The notes under the pieces are model-generated. The model had not been told where the DNA came from. It worked only from the letters and a program-made list of their open reading frames with translations, and did no database searches. DNA of 64,000 nt from contig NZ_LMNX01000001.1 in the NCBI RefSeq assembly GCF_001423425.1, positions 82,970 through 146,969 on the forward strand. Direction: 5' to 3'. Each line of letters starts with the position of its first letter. Positions within the stretch are counted from its first letter, which is position 1. Origin of the DNA: Rhizobium sp. Leaf306. Lineage in GTDB: Bacteria > Pseudomonadota > Alphaproteobacteria > Rhizobiales > Rhizobiaceae. The translations under genes were made by a program, and so were the position numbers. Positions 57,731 through 64,000 of this stretch are shown in pieces.

Positions 57731-58894
57731 ATGTCGGCTGAGGCCCCTCCCTTGCGCATCCTCCATTGTTTCAGGTCGCCTGTCGGCGGGATCTTCCGCC
57801 ATGTGCGGGATCTGGTGGAAGAACATCGGGCTGCCGGCCACGAGGTCGGCATCCTCTGCGACAGCTCGACCGGTGGCGAGCATGAGGACAGGTTGTTCGA
57901 CACGATCCGGCCGCAGCTTTCGCTTGGCCTGACACGAATTCCGATGCGCCGTTCGATCGCTCCTTCCGATCTTGCGGCACTCTACAGAAGCTACAAGCAT
58001 ATCAAGAGCTTGCGGCCGGACATATTGCACGGACACGGCGCCAAGGGCGGCGTTCTGGCGCGATTGATCGGCTCAGCCTTGCGGGTTAACAGGTATTGCG
58101 TGGCCCGCCTCTATTCGCCGCACGGCGGCAGTCTGCATTTCGACCGGTCCAGTCTTTCGGGCAAGGTCGTGCTGCAGCTCGAACGGTTCCAGGAACGCTT
58201 CGGCGATGCCCTGGTCTTTGTCTGCGATTACGAGCGCCGCACCTACGAGGAAAAGGTCGGAAAACCGCTCAAGACGGCGCGCGTGATCTATAACGGCATT
58301 GGCGAGGCCGAGTTCGAGCCGGTCCCAGCGGTCATTTCCGCGGTCGACTTTCTCTATATCGGCATGCTGCGCGACCTAAAGGGACCGGATGTCTTCATCG
58401 ACGCCTTTGCCCGAACGGAACGCGCGGTCGGGCGGCCTCTCTCGGCGCTGATGGTCGGCGACGGTCCGGGCCGTGAGCGCTACGAAGCCATGATTTCCGA
58501 ACGTGGCCTTGGCCGCCGGCTGACGATGATGCCGGCCATGCCCGCCCGCAAGGCGTTTGCCCTCACAAATTTCGTCGTCGTTCCGTCGCGGGCGGAAGCG
58601 ATGCCCTATATCGTGCTGGAAGCGCTCGCCGCCGGGAAGCCTGTCATCGCATCGCGTGTCGGCGGCATTCCCGAAGTGCTGGGAGTGAAAAGTGCGGCCC
58701 TTGCCGTCCCCGGCGACGCCACAAGCCTTTCCGACGTGATGACGCAGGCACTGCAGACACCGGAGTGGCATGACCGCGTCATGCCGAAGCCGTCCGATTT
58801 TAAGGCAGTGTTTTCCGCCTCCGTTATGGCGGACGACATGCTTCACTTGTACCAGGATCTACTCGGCCAAATCCCTGACCGAAGGTACAGCTAA
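57731..58894 (+). CDS. GT4-family glycosyltransferase
   Basis: A 387-residue GT-B retaining glycosyltransferase (group 1). The N-terminal acceptor domain begins LRILHCFRSPVGGIFRHVRDL, and the acceptor loop is HGHGAKGGVLARL. The C-terminal nucleotide-sugar domain has the EX7E motif in PSRAEAMPYIVLEALAAGKPVIAS. It adds a sugar to the lipid-linked repeat unit in the cytosol. Start ATG at 57731 is seven bases after the exporter gene, so co-transcription is certain. By order it corresponds to the fourth upp gene. Confidence 0.9.
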   Translation: MSAEAPPLRILHCFRSPVGGIFRHVRDLVEEHRAAGHEVGILCDSSTGGEHEDRLFDTIRPQLSLGLTRIPMRRSIAPSDLAALYRSYKHIKSLRPDILHGHGAKGGVLARLIGSALRVNRYCVARLYSPHGGSLHFDRSSLSGKVVLQLERFQERFGDALVFVCDYERRTYEEKVGKPLKTARVIYNGIGEAEFEPVPAVISAVDFLYIGMLRDLKGPDVFIDAFARTERAVGRPLSALMVGDGPGRERYEAMISERGLGRRLTMMPAMPARKAFALTNFVVVPSRAEAMPYIVLEALAAGKPVIASRVGGIPEVLGVKSAALAVPGDATSLSDVMTQALQTPEWHDRVMPKPSDFKAVFSASVMADDMLHLYQDLLGQIPDRRYS

Positions 58895-58972
58895 AGGCTT
58901 CTTTAGCTTCTTTTTGCTACTGGACTGAGACTACTTCTGCGCCTTCGCGGCAGCTGAGTCGAGGATCCTGGC

Positions 58973-60511
58973 ATGAGCCCGCTGAACAAGCCCGATGAAT
59001 TCGACGTCGAAAGCCTTCGCCGCAAGGTCTCAGAGATGCGTGCGAGCGAGGAGAAGGAAGCGGGCGCGGTCCTCAATCCCTTCGCACGCCAGATCGCCCA
59101 GCAGTTCCGCGAAACCAGCTATTCGCCATCCCTGCTGGTCGGACTGATCCGGCTTACCGAATTTGCCGCGATCCTGATTGTCGGCCTCATCGTCGACCTG
59201 ATCTACGGCGCGACCGAGATGTCGCTTTCCCGCCTGGTCATCATCACCTTCGGTTCTGCCATCACGCTTCTGCTTCTGCAGATTGCCGACACCTATCAGA
59301 TCCCCTCCCTGAGGTCCGCCAACAGGACCTTGAAGCGGGTTCTCATCACATGGGCCTTCGGTTTTGTCCTGACCAATCTCGCGCTCAGCTTTGCCGCGGG
59401 CGGCTGGGTGCCCGTGACCGGTCTCATCGTCTGGTTCTCCGTCAGCTGCGTCGTCCTTGCCGCCGAGCGGCAGGCGATCGCGCTTGGCATCCGCCACTGG
59501 GCGCGCAACGGCGTTATGGAACGCCGCGCCGTAATCGTCGGCGGCGGCGAACCTGCCAAGCAACTGGTGCGCGCCCTGGAACGCCAGTCGGATAATGACA
59601 TCCGCATCTGCGGCATCTTCGACGACCGCAACAGCGACCGCTCGCCGACCGTCGTTGCCGGCTACCCGAAGCTTGGTACCTTTGCCGAGCTTGTGGAATT
59701 CTCGCGCCTTGCCCGTATCGACATGCTCATCATCGCGCTTCCTGCCAGCGCCGAGCAGCGTATCCTGCAGCTTCTGCGCAAACTCTGGGTTCTGCCGGTC
59801 GATATCCGGCTTGCGGCGCATGCGAACCGCCTGCGCTTCCGCCCACGGGCCTATAGTCACGTGGGCACCGTTCCGATGTTCGATATTTTCGACAAGCCGA
59901 TCCGCGACTGGGATTCGGTCGCAAAGCGCATCTTCGATATCGTCTTTGCCGTGTTCGCGATCGCCTGCCTCTGGCCCGTCATGCTGGCTGCCGGCATTGC
60001 CGTGAAGCTCAGCTCGAAAGGGCCGATGCTGTTTCGCCAGAAGCGCCACGGCTTCAACAATGAGATCATCAACGTTCTCAAATTCCGCTCGATGTACACG
60101 AGCATGAGCGACCAGACCGCGATCAGGGCCGTGACCAAGGGCGATCCGCGGGTCACGCCCGTCGGCCGGTTTCTGCGCAAGTCCTCGATCGACGAGCTAC
60201 CGCAGCTGTTCAACGTGCTGAAAGGAGAGCTGTCTCTCGTTGGTCCCCGTCCGCATGCGGTCAGTGCCCAGACTGGCGAACGCAGATATGTGGACGTCGT
60301 CGAAGGCTACTTCGCCCGCCACCGCGTGAAACCCGGCGTGACTGGCTGGGCGCAGATCAACGGACTGCGCGGCGAGTTGGACAGCGACGAAAAGATCCGT
60401 GCCCGCACCGCCCACGATCTCGACTATATCGAGAACTGGTCGATCCTGTTCGATCTCAAGATCCTGTTCCTGACGCCGATCCGGCTTCTCAACACGGACA
60501 ATGCATATTGA
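58973..60511 (+). CDS. uppE: Polyprenyl-phosphate hexose-1-phosphate transferase (WcaJ-like)
   Basis: A 512-residue initiating enzyme that moves a sugar-1-phosphate from UDP-sugar to undecaprenyl phosphate. Four membrane helices (about residues 50-165) precede a CoA-binding-like Rossmann region ([16 protein letters not shown]). A fifth membrane segment (about 325-345) leads into the catalytic domain with [33 protein letters not shown] and [15 protein letters not shown]. It is the fifth gene of the cluster, as uppE is in Agrobacterium. Its stop overlaps the TTG start of the next gene. Confidence 0.92.
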   Translation: MSPLNKPDEFDVESLRRKVSEMRASEEKEAGAVLNPFARQIAQQFRETSYSPSLLVGLIRLTEFAAILIVGLIVDLIYGATEMSLSRLVIITFGSAITLLLLQIADTYQIPSLRSANRTLKRVLITWAFGFVLTNLALSFAAGGWVPVTGLIVWFSVSCVVLAAERQAIALGIRHWARNGVMERRAVIVGGGEPAKQLVRALERQSDNDIRICGIFDDRNSDRSPTVVAGYPKLGTFAELVEFSRLARIDMLIIALPASAEQRILQLLRKLWVLPVDIRLAAHANRLRFRPRAYSHVGTVPMFDIFDKPIRDWDSVAKRIFDIVFAVFAIACLWPVMLAAGIAVKLSSKGPMLFRQKRHGFNNEIINVLKFRSMYTSMSDQTAIRAVTKGDPRVTPVGRFLRKSSIDELPQLFNVLKGELSLVGPRPHAVSAQTGERRYVDVVEGYFARHRVKPGVTGWAQINGLRGELDSDEKIRARTAHDLDYIENWSILFDLKILFLTPIRLLNTDNAY

Positions 60512-61761
60512 CGACGCTGGCCGCACATGAGACCCGGCCGTTCAACGTCCAGCTGGCCGTGTTCGCTCTCGTGGCAAACGGCATGCTGGCCTTTGGCGTC
60601 TTTCTGTCCGGCTTCGTTATGTCGGAGCCTGCCCCTTACGAACTGATGATGGTGGCCCAGATCGGCCTCTGGTTCCTGTTTGGGCTCAGGATCTCCCGGA
60701 CGGTCGCGATGCTCATGGCGATGCTGCTGATCTTCAACATTAGCGGCCTGTTTTCCATCTTCGTGATGAAGGATTCGTCCGGCGCCGGTATGTATTATGC
60801 GGTCTCGATCTTTCTCGCGCTCACCGCCGTGTTCTTTGCAGCGGTCATAGAGAACGACCATCGGCGGCTGAAGATCATCTTTCATGCCTGGGTGGCGGCC
60901 GCCATCATCACGGCCACTCTCGGCATCCTCGGCTATTTCGACGCGTTTCCCGGGGCCCATGTCTTTACCCGCTATAACCGCGCCATGGGCGCCTTTCAGG
61001 ACCCCAACGTGTTCGGCCCCTATCTGGTCGGCCCGCTCCTCTATCTCCTTTACCGCATGCTGACCGGCCCGGTCATCCGTACCCCCCTTCTCATCCTCGG
61101 CATGCTGGTGCTGGCGATCGGCATCTTTCTGTCGTTTTCACGCGCGGCCTGGGGCCTCCTGCTGTTCGGTGCCATCGCACTGATCGTCCTCATGCTCCTC
61201 AAGGAGCGCACGACGGCATTCCGCCTGAAGATCCTGGTCATCTCGATTTGTGCCGGCGTGGCACTCGTGCTCGCCCTTGCGATCGCTTTGCAGATCCCGC
61301 AGATCGCCGACCTGTTTTCCAACCGTGCGAAACTGGTGCAGGATTACGACGGCGCGCGGCTTGGTCGCTTCGAGCGGCATAAGATCGGCTTCCTGATGGC
61401 GATGGAGCGACCGCTCGGTATGGGACCGATGGCGCTTGGAAAAATCTTCGGCGAAGACGAGCACAATATCTGGCTGAAGACACTCACGACCTATGGCTGG
61501 GTGGGTGCGGTGACGTATCAGATCATGATCTGGTCCAGCCTGTGGATGGGTTTCCGCTATATGCTGCGCGAGAGGCCTTGGCAGCCTTTTCTGATGATTG
61601 CATGGGTCCTGATCCTGGGACATGCGATGATCGGAAACGTCATCGACACGGACCACTGGCGGCACTTCTATCTCTCGCTCGGCATTCTCTGGGCCTGCGT
61701 CGCGCTGGAAAACCGCTATCAGCGCAACACCACTGCCGCGACGCCGCCGTTACAGGCCTGA
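60508..61761 (+). CDS. O-antigen ligase/Wzy-like membrane protein
   Basis: A 417-residue polytopic protein with about 11 helices and one large periplasmic loop near residues 310-345. The motifs MGAFQDPNVFGPYLVGPLL and FLSFSRAAWGLLLF are typical of the O-antigen ligase superfamily, which includes polymerases and ligases. It probably polymerises repeat units or transfers them to an acceptor in the periplasm. It starts with TTG overlapping the uppE stop (TTGA), so it is translationally coupled and is the last gene of the cluster. Confidence 0.88.
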   Translation: MTTLAAHETRPFNVQLAVFALVANGMLAFGVFLSGFVMSEPAPYELMMVAQIGLWFLFGLRISRTVAMLMAMLLIFNISGLFSIFVMKDSSGAGMYYAVSIFLALTAVFFAAVIENDHRRLKIIFHAWVAAAIITATLGILGYFDAFPGAHVFTRYNRAMGAFQDPNVFGPYLVGPLLYLLYRMLTGPVIRTPLLILGMLVLAIGIFLSFSRAAWGLLLFGAIALIVLMLLKERTTAFRLKILVISICAGVALVLALAIALQIPQIADLFSNRAKLVQDYDGARLGRFERHKIGFLMAMERPLGMGPMALGKIFGEDEHNIWLKTLTTYGWVGAVTYQIMIWSSLWMGFRYMLRERPWQPFLMIAWVLILGHAMIGNVIDTDHWRHFYLSLGILWACVALENRYQRNTTAATPPLQA

Positions 61762-61818
61762 GTTGTTGCCTCAAGCGCAAGTCCTTGACATTGGGTCGCC
61801 TTGCGCCAGATTTCTCGT

Positions 61819-62112
61819 ATGTTGACCGCATCACAAATTCGCGCAGCGCGCGCACTCACCGGCATCTCGAAAGACGCGCTTTGCGCCGCTTCGGGCCTGT
61901 CCGCCGTCGAATTCGACGACGCGGAGGCCCATGACGCCCTGCCCGACCCAACCATCAGCGAGAGACTGAGGGCATTCTTCGAGACAAGGGGCGTTATATT
62001 CCTGGCAGCCGGCGACGGCGGATCAGGAATGGGACCGGGTGTGAGACTGAAGCACGACGGTCAGGAAGAGGGCATGCGCCCCGAAGATCTCAACGCCGCA
62101 AACGACGATTGA
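61819..62112 (+). CDS. Small XRE-type helix-turn-helix protein
   Basis: A 97-residue protein whose first 65 residues form one HTH domain (LTASQIRAARALTGISKDAL, then AASGLSAVEFDDAEAH), followed by a short acidic tail. It likely binds DNA as a small repressor-type regulator; its target is unknown. ATG at 61819 is preferred to the TTG six codons upstream. It is 57 bases after the polysaccharide cluster in the same direction, so it may be read from that operon. Confidence 0.8.
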   Translation: MLTASQIRAARALTGISKDALCAASGLSAVEFDDAEAHDALPDPTISERLRAFFETRGVIFLAAGDGGSGMGPGVRLKHDGQEEGMRPEDLNAANDD

Positions 62113-62187
62113 AAAAACCTGAAACTCGCTGGAACATATTGAGCTCATAGGCGTTTCCCGGCCAGAATTGCATAGTCGGGGAAATTC

Positions 62188-62337
62188 ATGACGCGTTCCA
62201 ATAATCTGTACTTCATCATCGGCGCTCTCGTTGTTCTGGTCGTCGGTCTGGGGTTCTATGTCTACCGCGAAGAAACCAAGCCAAAGGGCGTAGAATTCAG
62301 CATCGGCCAGGATGGCGTCAAGGTCGAGGAAAAGTAG
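62188..62337 (+). CDS. Small single-helix membrane protein (49 aa)
   Basis: A 49-residue protein starting MTRSNNLYFIIGALVVLVVG. One membrane helix takes up about residues 8-25, and a charged tail ends DGVKVEEK. GGGGAA precedes the ATG at seven bases or so. The helix-plus-charged-tail shape is seen in many rhizobial small proteins. It lies 75 bases after the HTH gene. No function can be given. Confidence 0.7.
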   Translation: MTRSNNLYFIIGALVVLVVGLGFYVYREETKPKGVEFSIGQDGVKVEEK

Positions 62338-62399
62338 TTTCTCCGCGCAAACCGAGCTTAAGAAGTTTCTCTATTTAACGTCGTTTTTATATGCACTAG

Positions 62400-62426
62400 A
62401 TATTGGAGGATACCATCCTCCAATAT
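62400..62426. repeat. Perfect 12-bp inverted repeat before a small gene
   Basis: ATATTGGAGGAT, loop ACC, ATCCTCCAATAT lies 15 bases before the start codon at 62442. It could be a dimeric operator or an RNA hairpin in the leader. The left arm contains a Shine-Dalgarno-like GGAGGA that is paired in the hairpin, while the actual ribosome site GAGGGGG stays outside. Confidence 0.7.
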
Positions 62427-62441
62427 TTGTGAGGGGGCACA

Positions 62442-62627
62442 ATGTCGCATATTACACCCGTCGATCTTCAGCAGTCCGGAATGAAGAAGGTGTGGAGCGT
62501 AACTGACTTTGCGCGCCGTTACCGTCTCGACAAGGACGAGGAAAACCGTCTTCTGCAGCTCCTGGGGTCGTTTGCTTCCGAGCAGGAGCTTCTGATGAAT
62601 GCGAGCCGGACAGCGCGTTTTCGCTAA
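62442..62627 (+). CDS. Small conserved rhizobial protein (61 aa)
   Basis: A 61-residue acidic-basic soluble protein with the pattern VTDFARRYRLDKDEENRLLQ, then GSFASEQELLMNASRTARFR. I recall very similar short proteins in other rhizobia, always ending in a phenylalanine-arginine near the C-terminus, but no named function. GAGGGGG lies six bases upstream of the ATG. A perfect inverted repeat (62400-62426) lies in the leader, suggesting dedicated control. Confidence 0.72.
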   Translation: MSHITPVDLQQSGMKKVWSVTDFARRYRLDKDEENRLLQLLGSFASEQELLMNASRTARFR

Positions 62628-62765
62628 CGCGAACTACTATCACGTCTGCTACGCCTATACTTGCTGATTGATCGCAGGCGGAACTTTACCACTCACAAAT
62701 CAGTTACATCCCCGTGAATATCTTGCGCCGCAGGCCCTGCCACGGCTCCATACACGGAGGATACA

Positions 62766-63101
62766 ATGATCAATGTTTTCGCAAAGGCAGGCTTGGCCTT
62801 GGCCTTGTCCGTCTGCACCCTTGGTGCGGCCACTGCCCCGGCATTGGCCCAAGACGTACAGCTGCGCATCGGACCTGACGGCGTGCGCCCGGTGATCCGC
62901 GACAGGGATCGCGATTACGACAGACGCGATCGCCGCATGGGCTGCAGCCCTGGCGAAGCACGCGCCGCCGCTCGCGACGAAGGCTTCCGTCAGACGGAGA
63001 TCGTCCGCGCCACTCGCCGCAGCATCACCGTCCAGGGCATGACCCGTCGGGGTCCCGACCGGATCACCTTCGCCAATCGCCCTGGTTGCCCGGAAATCTG
63101 A
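62766..63101 (+). CDS. Small exported basic protein
   Basis: A 111-residue protein with a signal peptide (MINVFAKAGLALALSVCTLG, cleavage probably after ALA). The mature part starts QDVQLRIGPDGVRPVIRDRD. An Arg/Asp-rich stretch follows, then a globular part with two cysteines (GCSPGEARAAARDEGF and RPGCPEI) probably forming a disulfide. GGAGG precedes the ATG. The gene is closed by a strong terminator. No enzymatic motif is seen; a periplasmic structural or binding role is a guess. Confidence 0.82.
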   Translation: MINVFAKAGLALALSVCTLGAATAPALAQDVQLRIGPDGVRPVIRDRDRDYDRRDRRMGCSPGEARAAARDEGFRQTEIVRATRRSITVQGMTRRGPDRITFANRPGCPEI

Positions 63102-63110
63102 GACTGACTG

Positions 63111-63141
63111 AAAAGGCCCCGCAAGTTCGGGGCCTTTTTTT
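63111..63141 (+). terminator. Terminator of the small exported protein gene
   Basis: An 11-bp stem (AAAAGGCCCCG and complement, six-base loop) ending in a run of seven T. It lies ten bases after the stop codon. Confidence 0.92.
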
Positions 63142-63177
63142 GCTCGAGCTATATCTCGTCAACAGCGGCAAAAATGA

Positions 63178-63213
63178 AAAAGGGTCAGCTCGTGTCTCGG
63201 AGCTGACCCTTTT
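63178..63213 (-). terminator. Terminator following the 25-residue membrane peptide gene
   Basis: A 14-bp perfect stem (AAAAGGGTCAGCTC and complement) with an eight-base loop. Five A before the stem give a U-tract on the minus strand, 43 bases after the stop of the gene at 63256. This supports that tiny gene as a transcription unit. Confidence 0.8.
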
Positions 63214-63255
63214 AGATCGAAATGCGCTGGCCGTTACCGCCAGAGATCCAGAACT

Positions 63256-63333
63256 TTAGAATACGAATGCGTAGAGCAGCACGATTACAAGGATCGGAAC
63301 GCCCATCGCCCAAAGTACAACACCCTTCAACAT
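63256..63333 (-). CDS. Tiny membrane peptide (25 aa)
   Basis: A 25-residue open frame reading MLKGVVLWAMGVPILVIVLL then YAFVF: one hydrophobic helix with a basic residue at position 3. It has a strong ribosome site (AAAGGAG) eight bases before the ATG and a terminator 43 bases after the stop. I recall nearly the same short sequence in other alphaproteobacteria. Its function is unknown. Automatic annotation would usually miss it because of its size. Confidence 0.72.
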   Translation of the reverse strand: MLKGVVLWAMGVPILVIVLLYAFVF

Positions 63334-63558
63334 CACATTCTCCTTTGTTTTCCTATCTGACAACGCGTCGGGAACACTGACGTTCCAGCCAAATGCAAAT
63401 TGTAGTCAGATAAGTCGAACGCGGTTCGGGATGATCCATCATTCGTTCACAGGTTCTGGTGAGTGACGTCGCAACAGGTTGGTGTGACGAGAGACGAGTT
63501 CACCCATGGCGAGCTCATGTCAAAGCGGCTCTGGGGGAGCCTGTCGCCGAAGGAAGAA

Positions 63559-63635
<77 letters not shown>

Positions 63636-63765
63636 CCACATCGCTTCGAGCCGGCGGACCGGCGTCGCGTGAAGCATGCATTCCATACTGACATGATCTT
63701 CACCACGCAAGGAAAAAATCGGCTTTCAATGGATCTCGGATCGACGGTCTTGCTTCAACAAGAAA

Positions 63766-63790
63766 GCCGGCCCCATTGTCTGGGGCCGGC
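63766..63790 (-). terminator. Terminator of the BA14K-family gene
   Basis: A 10-bp perfect stem (GCCGGCCCCA and complement) with loop TTGTC, followed on the minus strand by TTTCTTG. It lies 28 bases after the stop codon at 63819. Confidence 0.75.
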
Positions 63791-63818
63791 CTATCAGGAC
63801 GCCTTGGCGACTGCCCTA

Positions 63819-64000
63819 TCAGTAGGGCGAGTAGCACAGCTGGCGCGGGCCGTTATAGGGCTGGAACGTATTGTCATAAGCCCTGTAGGACCGGTAGCGG
63901 TTGGCGCACCAGTTGACGTGCGCGCTATTGGCGTTCACGTAACGACGTGGCTGCACGTAACGCGGTTCGGCGAAGCGCGGCTGGGATGCAATGGCACCGC
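63819..64000 (-). CDS. BA14K-family exported protein (partial, 5' end outside window)
   Basis: The last 60 codons of a gene running off the right edge. The C-terminal sequence contains [20 protein letters not shown] followed by [13 protein letters not shown]. This is the hallmark of the BA14K family, small exported proteins of Rhizobiales named after the Brucella abortus 14-kDa immunoreactive antigen. The two cysteines probably form a disulfide. The signal peptide lies outside the window. A hairpin terminator follows. Confidence 0.88.
   Translation of the reverse strand, partial: GAIASQPRFAEPRYVQPRRYVNANSAHVNWCANRYRSYRAYDNTFQPYNGPRQLCYSPY

Noticed and set aside
57500..57850. Longer glycosyltransferase starting at 57614 inside the Wza-like gene
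   Set aside because: The upstream part overlaps the exporter coding region in another frame; the ATG at 57731 fits the GT4 N-terminus.

Overview
The window is chromosomal DNA of an alphaproteobacterium, almost certainly a member of the Rhizobiaceae (Rhizobium, Agrobacterium or Sinorhizobium relatives). This rests on the GC-rich coding, the single 14-subunit nuo operon with small extra genes inserted in it, the rkpA-rkpG-rkpH genes, a BA14K-family protein, heat-shock promoters of the alphaproteobacterial CTTGAA-N17-CYTATNT type, and a polysaccharide cluster ordered like the Agrobacterium upp (unipolar polysaccharide adhesin) locus. Almost everything is ordinary core chromosome. I see no insertion sequence, prophage or CRISPR array.

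Layout. 1-14826 (minus): nuoN (cut by the window edge) back to nuoA, encoding respiratory complex I, with one small secreted protein between nuoD and nuoE and a 53-residue helix-hairpin-helix-like ORF between nuoF and nuoG. 15202-15768: two identical tRNA-Asp genes and a tRNA-Val. 16179-17557: two possible tiny membrane proteins and a serine/threonine-type phosphatase. 17554-27210 (minus): rkpA-rkpG-rkpH, a type I polyketide/fatty acid synthase, an oxoamine synthase and a ketoreductase. Their combined chemistry resembles sphingoid-base synthesis. 27652-33210: an unknown membrane-anchored protein and a YhaN/YhaO-type SbcC/SbcD-like pair. 33317-41230 (minus): a phytase-like secreted protein with a consensus Pho box, then hupB, lon, clpX and clpP, the last with a clear RpoH promoter. 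41562-48233: a diguanylate cyclase, gamma-glutamyltransferase, a cytochrome P450, a cupin, O-acetylhomoserine sulfhydrylase and a CoA-binding protein. 48640-53190: rplM-rpsI, an agmatinase-family enzyme, argC, heme A synthase and a DUF2842 protein.

53315-61761 is a six-gene surface polysaccharide cluster: GNAT-type acyltransferase, Wzc-like co-polymerase with a degenerate kinase domain, Wza-like exporter, GT4 glycosyltransferase, polyprenyl-phosphate sugar transferase and an O-antigen ligase/polymerase-like membrane protein. Together they could start, build, polymerise and export an adhesive polysaccharide. 61819-64000 holds small regulators, small membrane or secreted proteins, a tRNA-Pro and a BA14K gene cut by the window end.

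Most noteworthy are the PKS, oxoamine synthase and reductase set with no rkpI or rkpJ beside it; the Pho box on the phytase-like gene; the kinase-dead-looking Wzc; the small in-frame ORF after nuoF; a terminator-like hairpin just after the rplM promoter; and several very small membrane protein genes.
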